Shown piece by piece: positions 56,292-64,000 of a DNA stretch of 64,000 bases (within the stretch, counting starts at the first letter, position 1; the number at the start of each line of letters is the position of its first letter). Below the pieces are notes generated by a model. The model had not been told where the DNA came from and did not search any database. It saw nothing but the letters and a program-made list of their open reading frames with translations. The stretch is from positions 248,001 through 312,000 of the forward strand of contig NZ_PZPO01000001.1 of assembly GCF_013306565.1 (NCBI RefSeq), in the 5' to 3' direction. Source of the stretch: Hyphomicrobium sulfonivorans. Lineage in GTDB: Bacteria; Pseudomonadota; Alphaproteobacteria; Rhizobiales; Hyphomicrobiaceae. The translations under genes and the position numbers were made by a program.

Positions 56292-56405
56292 GGATTCTGC
56301 TCCTGATCCGTTTTCACCAGCAGCCGGGGGATTGCCGCTGTTGAACCTTAGAACGCAGTCGCATCTCCAATCCGTCGCGCGCCGACGAAAAAGTTTGAAA
56401 GAATT

Positions 56406-57653
56406 CTACGCTCTGTCGCCCGCCCACACCTGCAGGCGACGCGCCGCTTCCGCCATGTCGGCGGTGGTCCCCGCATAGGAAAATCGCAGGAACTGGCCGC
56501 CACGCTGGGCATCGAAATCGTTACCCGGCGTTAAGGCCACGCCAGCTTCATCAAGCAGAGTGCGCGCCAATGCCGCCGCATCCAGAGGGCCGGCGTCACG
56601 CAGAAACGAGCCAACGTTACAATAAAGATAAAATGCGCCATCCGCCGGGGCGAACTGCGTGAAGCCTGCTTTCGGTAGCTCCGCCAGCAACAGCTCGCGA
56701 TTGGCAGCGTACACGTCGCGATTGGCTTCAAGCTCTTCGCGCGCATCGAATGCACCGAGCGCGGCGGCCTGCGCGATCGACGGCGGCGAAATGTAAAGGT
56801 TCTGTGTCAGGCGCTCGACCGCGCGGATCAATCGTTGCGGCACAACCATCCAGCCGATGCGCCAGCCCGTCATCGAAAAATACTTCGAGAAACTATTGAT
56901 GACGATGGTGTCGTCGCTGCACGCAAGCGCGGTGTCGGCGGGGCGTGTGTACGTCAGGCCGTGATAGATCTCATCGGAGATGAAGCGCACGCCGTGCTGC
57001 TGACAGACATCAGTCAGCGCGCACAGCCGCTCCCGCGAAATCATCGTGCCGGTTGGATTGGCCGGGCTAGCGATCAGCAGCCCCTTGATGCCGTCGCGCT
57101 TGATGGCACGCAGCACGTCGTCAGGATCAGGCATCCAGTCATTTGAAGGCCCGGTTTCAAGCAGCACCGATCGCTGCCCCAGCGCCGACAGGATGTGCCG
57201 ATAGCAAGGGTAGCCCGGCGACGGCAGCGCTACAGTATCGCCAGCATCGAACAGCGACAGAAACGTCAGCACGAATGCTGCGGACGATCCTGCCGTGACG
57301 GCTATGCGCTCGGGCGCAACGTTGAGGCCATGCTGGTCTGCGTAATGGCGCGCGATGCGGGCGCGCAATGCGTCGTTGCCCAACGCCATTGTGTAGCCAA
57401 GCGTATCATTCTGCAGCGAACGGGCGGCGACGTCGCGCGCTACGCGCGGTGCGGGTGTGCCGGGCTGCCCCACCTCCATGTGGATGATGTGCCGGCCGGC
57501 GTTTTCAGCTTCCAGCGCCGCCCGCATGACGTCCATGACGATAAAGCTGGGGACATCACTGCGCAGCGATGCAATCTGCCCCGCTGCGTCTGCGGTTGCG
57601 GTTGCCAGAGCCGCGGAAGCCGCCGCCAGTCGGTTCACCTGTTGATCTGTCAT
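56406..57653 (-). CDS. PLP-dependent aminotransferase (class I/II)
   Basis: 415 residues. Aspartate-aminotransferase fold with the PLP-binding Lys in NSFSKYFSMTGWRIGW, NPTGTM, SDEIYHGLTY and the C-terminal Arg in FLRFSYAGT. It transfers amino groups between an amino acid and a 2-oxoacid in the cytosol; the substrate cannot be told apart from sequence (AspC- or AlaT-like). The first 25 residues are Ala-rich and probably disordered. The gene is alone and diverges from the M48 protease gene. Confidence 0.9.
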   Translation of the reverse strand: MTDQQVNRLAAASAALATATADAAGQIASLRSDVPSFIVMDVMRAALEAENAGRHIIHMEVGQPGTPAPRVARDVAARSLQNDTLGYTMALGNDALRARIARHYADQHGLNVAPERIAVTAGSSAAFVLTFLSLFDAGDTVALPSPGYPCYRHILSALGQRSVLLETGPSNDWMPDPDDVLRAIKRDGIKGLLIASPANPTGTMISRERLCALTDVCQQHGVRFISDEIYHGLTYTRPADTALACSDDTIVINSFSKYFSMTGWRIGWMVVPQRLIRAVERLTQNLYISPPSIAQAAALGAFDAREELEANRDVYAANRELLLAELPKAGFTQFAPADGAFYLYCNVGSFLRDAGPLDAAALARTLLDEAGVALTPGNDFDAQRGGQFLRFSYAGTTADMAEAARRLQVWAGDRA

Positions 57654-57912
57654 AGATTTTCCATCACGCAGATGTCATTGGGCATATTCGGGTTTTATCC
57701 GCATCGCCCCAAAACCGCCCACCGGACCATCCAGAATGCGCATCGCGGCGCAATGCGGGTGCCGGACGGCTGTATTTAGATCCGGTCACACAAGCGGTTT
57801 ATAGGCCGTGGCACCGTCCCCATCCATGCCTTACGTTGACGCCGTTCAGGGCCACTACTAGGCTCGCAGCCGACCGTAAATTCCCTGTCAGGAGAGCTGG
57901 GTTCTGCCGACG

Positions 57913-59298
57913 ATGCTGTCAATCACCAAGACAAAGTGGTCGCGGTTCGCCGCCTTCTTCGGGCTTTTCTGCTGCGCCTTGGTGGCAAGCCTCCCGCAGG
58001 ATGCGTCCGCTCAGGGCGTGCCGCTCATCCGCGACACCGAAATCGAGAACGTGCTGAACGACTATGCGCAGCCGCTGTTCAAGGCTGCGGGCTTCGGCGC
58101 CGGTCGCATCCGCATGCGCATCGTGCAGAGCGATGCGTTCAACGCTTTCGTGCTCGATGGCAAGAACGTGTTCGTGCACACCGGCACGCTGATGCAGGCC
58201 AACACGCCGAATGAAGTGATCGGCGTGATCGCGCACGAAACCGGCCACATCACCGGCGGCCACATGGCTGCTTTGCGCGCGCGCATCGCCAAGGACCAGA
58301 CCCGCGCGCTGCTGGCGCAAATTCTCGGCATTGGCCTGATGGTGGCTGGCGGTGTTTCCGGTTCTGACAGCCTCGGTGGCGCCGGTCAGGGCGTGATGTT
58401 CGGCGGCAATGAAGTGATCATGCGTTCGTTGCTGGCCGAACGGCGGCAACAGGAATCCGCTGCCGATCAGGCCGGCCTGACGCTGCTGAACGCAACCCGG
58501 CAGTCCGGCCGCGGTATGCTGACGACGTTCGAGCGCTTCGCCGCGCAGGAGTATATCTCCGACGCGCAGAAGGAAGCGTTTGCGCGCAGCCATCCCCTTT
58601 CTACTGATCGTCTCGCGCGGTTGCGCAAACTGGTCGAGACCAGCCCCCACTACGGCAACAAGGACAGCGCCGAACTGCAACTGCGCCACGACCTGATGCG
58701 CGCCAAGCTCTCCGGCTATCTGGAAAAGCCGCAGACGGTGTTCAACCGCTATCCCGCCACGGACAATTCGCTGCCCGCACGCTATGCGCGCGCGCTGGCC
58801 CGCTTCTTCCAGGGCGGACCGGGGGCGCTGGATGCCGCGATGGCTCAAGTGGATGGGCTACTGGCAACCCGGCCTGACTATCCCTATTTCTGGGAGGTGA
58901 AGGGCGATCTGCTGATGCGGTCCGGCCGTACAAGCGATGCTATTGCGCCGCTGCGTCAGGCTCTGAAGCTCGCCCCCAATGCCAGCCTGATCCGCGTTCA
59001 GCTTGCTGGCGCATTGCAGGAGACGCAGGGCGAACAGGGTGTCAATGAATCCATTACGCTGCTGCGCAAATCGCTTATCGAAGATGAGAACCCGCGTGCC
59101 TATCGTCTGCTCGCCAACAGCTATTACAAGATGGGCCGACGCCCTGAGGCCGACGCCATGATCGCGCAGGCCTACTTTCTCGAGGGCAACCTCAAGCAGG
59201 CTCAACTGTTCGCCAAGCGCGCCCAGACCAAGCTGCGTCAGGGCACGCCGGAGTGGCTGAAGAACGACGACATCATTAACTACAAACCACAAACCTGA
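57913..59298 (+). CDS. M48 family metalloprotease with TPR domain (BepA/YfgC-like)
   Basis: 461 residues. A signal peptide (FAAFFGLFCCALVASLPQ, then DASA) is followed by an M48 peptidase domain with HETGH (His108-Glu109-x2-His112) and the third ligand in ERRQQESAADQAG, then TPR helices (for example PYFWEVKGDLLMRSGRTSDA). This matches periplasmic BepA-type proteases that monitor outer-membrane protein assembly. It precedes the DsbA-like gene by about 70 bp in the same direction. Confidence 0.92.
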   Translation: MLSITKTKWSRFAAFFGLFCCALVASLPQDASAQGVPLIRDTEIENVLNDYAQPLFKAAGFGAGRIRMRIVQSDAFNAFVLDGKNVFVHTGTLMQANTPNEVIGVIAHETGHITGGHMAALRARIAKDQTRALLAQILGIGLMVAGGVSGSDSLGGAGQGVMFGGNEVIMRSLLAERRQQESAADQAGLTLLNATRQSGRGMLTTFERFAAQEYISDAQKEAFARSHPLSTDRLARLRKLVETSPHYGNKDSAELQLRHDLMRAKLSGYLEKPQTVFNRYPATDNSLPARYARALARFFQGGPGALDAAMAQVDGLLATRPDYPYFWEVKGDLLMRSGRTSDAIAPLRQALKLAPNASLIRVQLAGALQETQGEQGVNESITLLRKSLIEDENPRAYRLLANSYYKMGRRPEADAMIAQAYFLEGNLKQAQLFAKRAQTKLRQGTPEWLKNDDIINYKPQT

Positions 59299-59366
59299 TC
59301 GCTCGCCTGCGCTCTGCGTTGCCATCTAGCTTTAGCGCTGCGACATCCCTTGAAAGGCTATTCTGC

Positions 59367-60224
59367 ATGTCAAATCCCCGTCCGCCGCTGCTGCGTGTGC
59401 TTGCTGACAGGCCAGCAGCCTGGCTGGCCATTCCTGCCGTAGCCGCACTGGCCGGCCTGGTTCTGCTCGGTCAGTCGCTGGTGTCATCGCCAGCCGCCAA
59501 CGCCCAGGCCGACGCGCCAGCCGCAGCCGCATCGGGTTCATTCTCGGCGCAGCAGCGCAGTGACATCGAAGCGATCGTGAAGAACTATCTGGTCACGCAC
59601 CCGGAGATTTTCCTTGAGGTGCAGACCGCGCTGGAAACCAAGATGGAGAAGGAGCAGGCCGCTCGTCTCAAGTCGGTCATCTCCGAGAACGCGCGCGACA
59701 TCTACCGCGATCCCAAGGCTGACATCGCCGGCAATCCCGATGGCGACATCACCGTGGTCGAGTTCTTCGATTACAACTGCGGCTACTGCAAGCGCGGCTT
59801 GGGCGACATCGTCAAGCTGGTTGAATCCGACCCCAAGGTGCGGGTCGTATTCAAAGAGCTGCCGATCCTTTCCAAGGGCTCGGAAGAAGCTTCCCGCGTG
59901 GCACTCGCTGCTGGCCAGCAGGGCAAATACTGGGAACTGCATCAGGCTATGCTGAACGCCAAGGGCGTGCTGAACGAGGCTACAGCGCTGCAGCTCGCCA
60001 CCAAGCTTGGCCTCGACATCGACAAGCTGAAGAAGGACATGAACTCGCCGGAAGTGCTGGCTGAGCTCGCCAAGGCTGAAGAGCTGGCGAAGAAGCTGGG
60101 CGTCAACGGCACACCGCACTTCCTGGTTGGCGATCGCGCTATTCCGGGCGCTCCGGGCGACCTTTTCGAACAGCTTACGGCCCATGTCGGCGAGCTGCGC
60201 AAGGAAGGCTGCTCTTACTGCTGA
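59367..60224 (+). CDS. DsbA-family thiol:disulfide oxidoreductase
   Basis: 285 residues from ATG 59367 with AAAGG nine bases upstream. One membrane or signal segment (AIPAVAALAGLVLLGQSLVS), then a DsbA N-terminal helical part, the thioredoxin active site CGYC (138-141) in DYNCGYCKRGLG, the inserted helical domain, and cis-Pro in NGTPHFLVGD. It forms or isomerises disulfides in the periplasm (Com1/ScsC-like). The protein ends in CSYC (282-285), a second CxxC pair at the extreme C-terminus, which is unusual. A strong terminator follows. Confidence 0.92.
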   Translation: MSNPRPPLLRVLADRPAAWLAIPAVAALAGLVLLGQSLVSSPAANAQADAPAAAASGSFSAQQRSDIEAIVKNYLVTHPEIFLEVQTALETKMEKEQAARLKSVISENARDIYRDPKADIAGNPDGDITVVEFFDYNCGYCKRGLGDIVKLVESDPKVRVVFKELPILSKGSEEASRVALAAGQQGKYWELHQAMLNAKGVLNEATALQLATKLGLDIDKLKKDMNSPEVLAELAKAEELAKKLGVNGTPHFLVGDRAIPGAPGDLFEQLTAHVGELRKEGCSYC

Positions 60225-60250
60225 TCGCTGCGGGATAATGACTTACATAA

Positions 60251-60287
60251 AAGGCCGGGGTGGAGCTTCCATCCCGGCCATTTTTTT
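60251..60287 (+). terminator. Intrinsic terminator after the DsbA-like gene
   Basis: GGCCGGG-G-TGGA pairs with TCCATCCCGGCC around a short loop, followed by seven T's. A half copy and a full copy of the interspersed palindromic element follow. Confidence 0.93.
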
Positions 60288-60305
60288 GGCGCTCGTTTTT
60301 GTTTG

Positions 60306-60346
60306 GCGCTCGGCGACTCCCCTCCGGGGAGCCGGCCGCCGAGCGC
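60306..60346 (+). repeat. Interspersed palindromic element, copy l
   Basis: Perfect outer stem GCGCTCGGCG/CGCCGAGCGC and inner stem CTCCCC-TCC-GGGGAG. A partial left arm GGCGCTCG sits at 60288-60295, then T-rich TTTTTGTTT, then the full copy. Confidence 0.9.
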
Positions 60347-60350
60347 GTGA

Positions 60351-60698
60351 TCAAAACTCTGTCGGCTTATCGCGTTCCGCCACCAGCGCTCGCGATGCCG
60401 TTGGCCATGCGGCCCACGGGAACGGTTTTTCCTCCGACGCGCAGGTCAGAAACTTGGCCGTGTCGCCAAGCCAAAAGGCCAGCGTTTCACCGAAGCGCGT
60501 AAGCTGCGCGTTGGGCGCACCGGAAAACAGCAGAAACAGAAACTGCGCGATTGCCGTCAGCGACAGCAGCGTCTGGCCGACGCCAAAACCAAGCGCCAGC
60601 ACAACCATATAGAGGCCGCGCATCCAGGTCGTGCCGTTCGTGAAGCTTGAACGCTGCGCGTCGGTGCGCTGCGTAGTCGAATGATCGATCTGGGTCAT
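60351..60698 (-). CDS. DUF4389 membrane protein
   Basis: 115 residues with an AGGAGC site seven bases before the ATG. A basic/polar N-terminus, then two hydrophobic segments (LYMVVLALGFGVGQTLLSL and AIAQFLFLLFSGAP) and the FGETLAFWLGDTAKFLTCASEE stretch typical of DUF4389 proteins. Function unknown; inner-membrane location inferred. Copy l of the interspersed element ends just beyond its stop. Confidence 0.85.
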   Translation of the reverse strand: MTQIDHSTTQRTDAQRSSFTNGTTWMRGLYMVVLALGFGVGQTLLSLTAIAQFLFLLFSGAPNAQLTRFGETLAFWLGDTAKFLTCASEEKPFPWAAWPTASRALVAERDKPTEF

Positions 60699-60812
60699 CG
60701 GGTGTGCTCCTCATCGCATCGATCCCAACTGCATTGCAGATCCCGCAACGCGCCCCGAGCATCCCTCCGCGTGCTTACTGTTTTCTTAGCCGACCCACCG
60801 AATGGCCGGAAA

Positions 60813-61199
60813 TCAGTTCCCCGCCGATACAATTTCCATGAGCTGGAATACGTTCCCTTCCGGGTCGCGGCCATCGCACAGCGGCCCCGTCAATCCCGGA
60901 TAGGATTTGACCGGGCCCATGTCGACACCAAGCGCCACCAGCCGCGCCCGCATGACATCAATCGGCTCACTGACTGAGAACACGAGCTTGGCGTTGTTGT
61001 TGTCGCCGCGCCAACCGCCCGGCGGAGCGACATATCCGGCCCCGGCCTTTAGCAGTCCGATCTCGCACGGCCCCGCCTGCAGCACCGCCCATTCGCCTTC
61101 GATGTGCTGGCCCAGCAAGAAGCCAAACGCCTCCCGGTAAAATACCGAGAGGCGCTCGACGTCTTGAACATAAAGGATGATCCGGCTGAGCTGGGCCAT
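60813..61199 (-). CDS. VOC (glyoxalase/bleomycin-resistance) superfamily protein
   Basis: 128 residues: two beta-alpha-beta-beta-beta modules, seen as IILYVQDVERLSVFYREAFGF and AKLVFSVSEPIDVMRARLVALG, ending CDGRDPEGNVFQLMEI. The usual metal ligands (His/Glu) are only partly present: the terminal Glu of QLMEI is present, but the first strand carries no His (IILYVQD), so catalysis is uncertain. It lies 15 bp downstream of the hydroxypyruvate reductase gene and is probably co-transcribed with it. Confidence 0.85.
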   Translation of the reverse strand: MAQLSRIILYVQDVERLSVFYREAFGFLLGQHIEGEWAVLQAGPCEIGLLKAGAGYVAPPGGWRGDNNNAKLVFSVSEPIDVMRARLVALGVDMGPVKSYPGLTGPLCDGRDPEGNVFQLMEIVSAGN

Positions 61200-61214
61200 C
61201 GCTTCTGAACCTTA

Positions 61215-62183
61215 TCAGGCCAGCTTGAACGGCATGTCCTTGCCGGCGAAGAAAGCGTCGATGTTGTCGAGCGCTTCAAAGCCCATCTGGTTGCGCGCTT
61301 CGATAGCGGCCGAACCCAGATGCGGGAACAGGAATGTGTTGGGCAGGTCGTAGTAGCCCTCGTTGATCTTCGGCTCGCCCGCGAACACGTCGAGGCCGGC
61401 ATAGGCCAGACGGCCAGACTTCAGCGCCGCGATCATGTCTTCGTCATTCACCAGATCGCCGCGCGCGGTGTTCACCACGATGGCACCCTGCGGCAGCTTC
61501 TCGATTACGTCCTTGTTGAAGAAGTAACGCGTCTCGGGCGTCGACGGTGCGTTGATGGAGAAGAACTCCGAAACGCTCAGCAGGCTGTCGAGGCTGTCGT
61601 GATAGACGGCGTTGTACTTCGCCTCGACCTCGGGCTTGGCGCGGTAGATGTCGAAGTAATGGATTTCCATGTCGAAGCCACGCGCGCGCTGCGCCAGCGC
61701 CTGGCCGATCTTGCCGAAGCCGTAGATGCCGAGCTTCTTGTTGTCGAGGCGCTGACCGACGAGTTGCAGCGGCTGCCAGCCCGGCCACGAACGCGTGCGG
61801 ATCATGCGCTCGCCTTCCGATGCACGGCGGGCCGCGCCCAGCAGCAGCAGCATGGCGATTTCAGCGGTGGCGACTGTTACGCCATGTGGAGCGTTGCCGA
61901 CCTTGATGCCGCGCGCCTTGCAAGCTTCCAGATCGATATGGTCAAAGCCGATCGAGAACGTGGAGATGCACTTGATGTTCTCGGGGATCTGATCGATCAC
62001 CGCCTTGGGACACTTCTCGTTCAGGGTCAGAAGAATCGCGTCGACAGACTTCGCGGTCTCCAGCATCTCCTCGATGGTGATCTTAGGATCATCGCCATGG
62101 GCGATCACATCGTAGGTGGCGCGGGCGCGCTCCATGGCTGCGGGCGGCAGGGGCCAGGTGATCAGGATTTTCTTCTTGCTCAT
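61215..62183 (-). CDS. hprA: D-glycerate dehydrogenase / hydroxypyruvate reductase
   Basis: 322 residues from ATG 62181-62183 (starts MSKKKILITWPLPPAAMERA). It reduces hydroxypyruvate to D-glycerate with NADH, a step of the serine cycle for C1 assimilation. The NAD fold is GIYGFGKIGQALAQRA; the catalytic Arg, Glu and His lie in NTARGDLVND, DVFAGEP and FLFPHLGSAA. From memory it matches the Hyphomicrobium methylovorum enzyme almost word for word in many stretches (IPENIKCIST, GIKVGNAPHGVTVATAEIAM), including the overall length. The VOC gene follows in the same direction. Confidence 0.95.
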   Translation of the reverse strand: MSKKKILITWPLPPAAMERARATYDVIAHGDDPKITIEEMLETAKSVDAILLTLNEKCPKAVIDQIPENIKCISTFSIGFDHIDLEACKARGIKVGNAPHGVTVATAEIAMLLLLGAARRASEGERMIRTRSWPGWQPLQLVGQRLDNKKLGIYGFGKIGQALAQRARGFDMEIHYFDIYRAKPEVEAKYNAVYHDSLDSLLSVSEFFSINAPSTPETRYFFNKDVIEKLPQGAIVVNTARGDLVNDEDMIAALKSGRLAYAGLDVFAGEPKINEGYYDLPNTFLFPHLGSAAIEARNQMGFEALDNIDAFFAGKDMPFKLA

Positions 62184-62408
62184 GGGAACGGGTTCTCCCC
62201 CTAAGGTATGAGTGCATCGTTGCTGGCGCGATCCATGCCGCAATGGGGCCGCTCTGACAAGCGCGGCGATGCCCTACAGCAACGCTTTGTTCACCATGCA
62301 TAGTGAAACTCTGCCGGTCTCCAATCTGCAAATGCTGCGAATGCAGCAAATGCCGCACCTGCGCGTGCGGGCGGTACGGATCGCCCCACGGGTGAAGGTC
62401 ACCCGCCA

Positions 62409-62777
62409 ATGCTGAAAGTCGTCGTCGCCGTACTGGCCGTTCTCGCAGTTGCGAAATTATGGGCGCAGGATCGCCTGTATCGGGATGGCGCTGAAGAAGC
62501 GCTGCTGCAGGCCTATCGTGACCGCGCCATCGCTGCCTGCCAGAGCGCACCGCCGGAAGTATTATCCGCGAGCGCAATGCCATTATGGACCCAGCCCGCA
62601 TCGGTGGATCTGGTCATCGGACGCACGGATGTCGATGTCCACATCTGGCAGCTCGACAGCGAGCACTGGCCGGCCCGCTTCCGCCATCCGCATGTGGTAC
62701 TGACCCTGGATGACCGCGCTACGCCGATCTGCCGCTACGACGTTATTGAAGGCCGCGCCTACGTCACACAGATGTAG
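62409..62777 (+). CDS. Small exported or membrane-anchored hypothetical protein
   Basis: 122 residues. An N-terminal hydrophobic segment (KVVVAVLAVLAVAKLWA) is a signal anchor or signal peptide. The rest is a small soluble domain with two Cys (AIAACQSAP, TPICRYDV) and several Trp (LWTQPAS, IWQLDSEHWPARF). No family recognised; it diverges from hprA. Confidence 0.6.
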   Translation: MLKVVVAVLAVLAVAKLWAQDRLYRDGAEEALLQAYRDRAIAACQSAPPEVLSASAMPLWTQPASVDLVIGRTDVDVHIWQLDSEHWPARFRHPHVVLTLDDRATPICRYDVIEGRAYVTQM

Positions 62778-63345
62778 CTCCCTCATCCGTCGGTCTGTCC
62801 GCTGACATCCGCCCCGACCGCGCGCGCAATATCCAAAGCCGTTGTGCAGGCACGCGAGCGGCACCTGCGTTCGCTGCGCTGCAATGCAATTGCGCGTGGC
62901 TCACGGGACTCCTCCCAATGCAGCAGCGTGGCTGTGTCCGAAGCACATCAGGACAGGGAATAATTCGCGGATCACGGCTTCATGCCGCCTCGGGGGTTGT
63001 TCAGCAGTCTTCGGAGTTTGACAGGCCTCATACTGACGGTGTTACCTGCCCAAAAAGGGCGCTTCACAGCCTGCATCAGGCCGGCGGCGCACTTAACGAT
63101 AATCGCAGGAGAAACGGCGGACCGGCCAAGCGCCGACTACCGTTGTGGGGGAGGACTGACGACCATGCCGAGCACCGACGCCATGTAACAACAGCCGCAA
63201 CAAGCGAACTGCAATTCCGTCTCCGCGGCTGCCGGCCGCGATCCATCATCCGGCTTTCAATGGGCAAAATCAGGAATGCTCCTTACAGCCCGCAGGAAGC
63301 CCAAGCTAAGCAAACCGATGAACGCGGTTGCCTCCTGTGAGTGAT
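62778..63345. other. Intergenic region between two small exported genes
   Basis: 568 bp. A 140-codon frame at 62918-63340 has no ribosome-binding site and shows composition of random high-GC sequence, so I do not call it. No RNA gene is evident. Confidence 0.4.
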
Positions 63346-63774
63346 ATGAAATTCTCAACTGCCCTCGCCGCCGCTGCGGCCCTCAGCTTTCTCGGCGCCC
63401 TCGCAACTGCGCACAGCGCTGCCGCTGAAGACATCACGCTGGAACTGAACAAGCTTGAGAAATCCGAGAAGGGCTGCCGCGCCTATATCGTCGTCTCGAA
63501 CCCGACGTCCACCAGCTTCGACACCTACAAGCTCGATCTGGTGCTGTTCCAGACCGATGGCGTCATCGGCCGCCGTCTGGCGCTGGATCTGGCCCCCGTC
63601 CGCGCCGACAAGCGCACGGTGAAGCTGTTCGACCTTGAAGGCACAGACTGCAACGGCATCGGCAGCTTCCTCGTCAACGACGTCCTGGACTGCCGCACGG
63701 CCGAAGGCCCGGTCAACGCCTGCCTGGCAGGTCTGAAGGTCCGCTCGCTTACCAAGGTCGATATTTCAAAGTAA
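63346..63774 (+). CDS. Exported hypothetical protein (conserved in Alphaproteobacteria)
   Basis: 142 residues from ATG 63346 (an in-frame TTG lies six codons upstream). A signal peptide (STALAAAAALSFLGALATAH, then SAAA) precedes a domain starting EDITLELNKLEKSEKGCRAY, with Cys at GCRAY, GTDCNGIGSF, LDCRTAE and NACLAG. Similar proteins are found next to TonB/ExbBD-type genes in related bacteria, from memory; the domain is uncharacterised. A weak terminator hairpin follows at 63805-63833. Confidence 0.75.
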   Translation: MKFSTALAAAAALSFLGALATAHSAAAEDITLELNKLEKSEKGCRAYIVVSNPTSTSFDTYKLDLVLFQTDGVIGRRLALDLAPVRADKRTVKLFDLEGTDCNGIGSFLVNDVLDCRTAEGPVNACLAGLKVRSLTKVDISK

Positions 63775-63804
63775 GCGGCTGGACGCACCTGACGGAACAA
63801 ACTT

Positions 63805-63833
63805 GGGCGGCTGGAAAAACGGCCGCCCTTCCC
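63805..63833 (+). terminator. Terminator-like hairpin after the last gene
   Basis: GGGCGGC (63805-63811) pairs with GCCGCCC (63822-63828), followed by TTCCCTT. No gene is visible from here to the end of the window. Confidence 0.6.
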
Positions 63834-64000
63834 TTCGCATCGGCTATTGCCTCGTGTCAGAGGCCGCGCCGACCGTGCCGCGCCGAGACGGCACGAAATG
63901 TTTTATTCGTTCCAGGACCAGACGTCGGTTTACCGCTCGTTATTATCTCGCCCAGTAGGGTGCGAACTTAACCAGCGGCAAATGCGGCAATGTTCACGGG

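Noticed and set aside
62918-63340. 140-codon open frame in the 62.8-63.3 kb gap
   Set aside because: No ribosome-binding site, random-looking Arg/His-rich composition, overlaps the start of the next supported gene.

Overview
The window is a GC-rich chromosomal segment from an alphaproteobacterium of the order Hyphomicrobiales, most likely a Hyphomicrobium or close relative. The best single clue is the 2-hydroxyacid dehydrogenase at 61215-62183. It reads almost like the D-glycerate dehydrogenase/hydroxypyruvate reductase known from Hyphomicrobium methylovorum; this comparison is from memory, not from a search. A complete NAD-dependent formate dehydrogenase operon with a LysR regulator, plus ChpT, EipA, NnrU, a bactofilin and the rne / amiC-mrcA-prfB arrangement, all fit a methylotrophic member of this order. 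I see no tRNA, rRNA, CRISPR array, phage or insertion sequence.

Layout. 1-2414: end of an SDR-like gene, a nucleotidyltransferase-fold gene and a FUSC membrane protein. 2549-4843: groES-groEL with a sigma70-like promoter, a CIRCE operator and a terminator. 4894-6764: a histidine-phosphatase-like gene and a secreted Ala/Pro-rich protein. 7182-14575: LysR regulator and fdsG-fdsB-fdsA-fdhD-fdsD (formate oxidation, the final energy-yielding step of C1 metabolism). 14889-15353: YbaK-type deacylase. 15549-22819: a three-gene minus-strand unit made of a membrane metallophosphoesterase, a GMC oxidoreductase and a GMC oxidoreductase fused to an alpha/beta hydrolase. 23284-34436: envelope and signalling genes (bactofilin, coiled-coil membrane protein, EipA, CysQ, ChpT), small secreted proteins, a cold-shock gene, RlmJ, HolC. 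34584-38474: der-bamB-TPR membrane protein. 38633-42375: panB, an L,D-transpeptidase with a duplicated domain, NnrU. 42447-45112: an unusual run of three methyltransferases, one resembling eukaryotic protein arginine methyltransferases. 45649-55183: prfB (with programmed frameshift), mrcA and amiC diverging from rne. 55575-63774: Spy-like chaperone, aminotransferase, M48 protease with TPR, DsbA-like protein, DUF4389, VOC protein, hydroxypyruvate reductase and two small exported proteins.

The most striking unexplained signal is a family of short (about 40 bp) palindromic elements at 5515-5673, 15356-15534, 23933-24024, 32994-33079, 45561-45635 and 60306-60346. Each has an outer stem, an inner hairpin and an almost invariant core (GCGACTCC ... 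GGAGCCGGC). Both stems vary in sequence, but mostly in a compensatory way. Every copy lies downstream of a gene and points in the same direction as that gene, usually after a T-rich leader and often with a half-copy in front. They behave like REP/BIME-type elements or 3'-end RNA structures and I do not recognise them as a described family.

Other points of interest are an intrinsic-terminator hairpin in the cold-shock gene leader, a Cys nucleophile and five-Cys motif in the GMC-hydrolase fusion, a pair of paralogous secreted Cys domains, and the bacterial PRMT-like enzyme.
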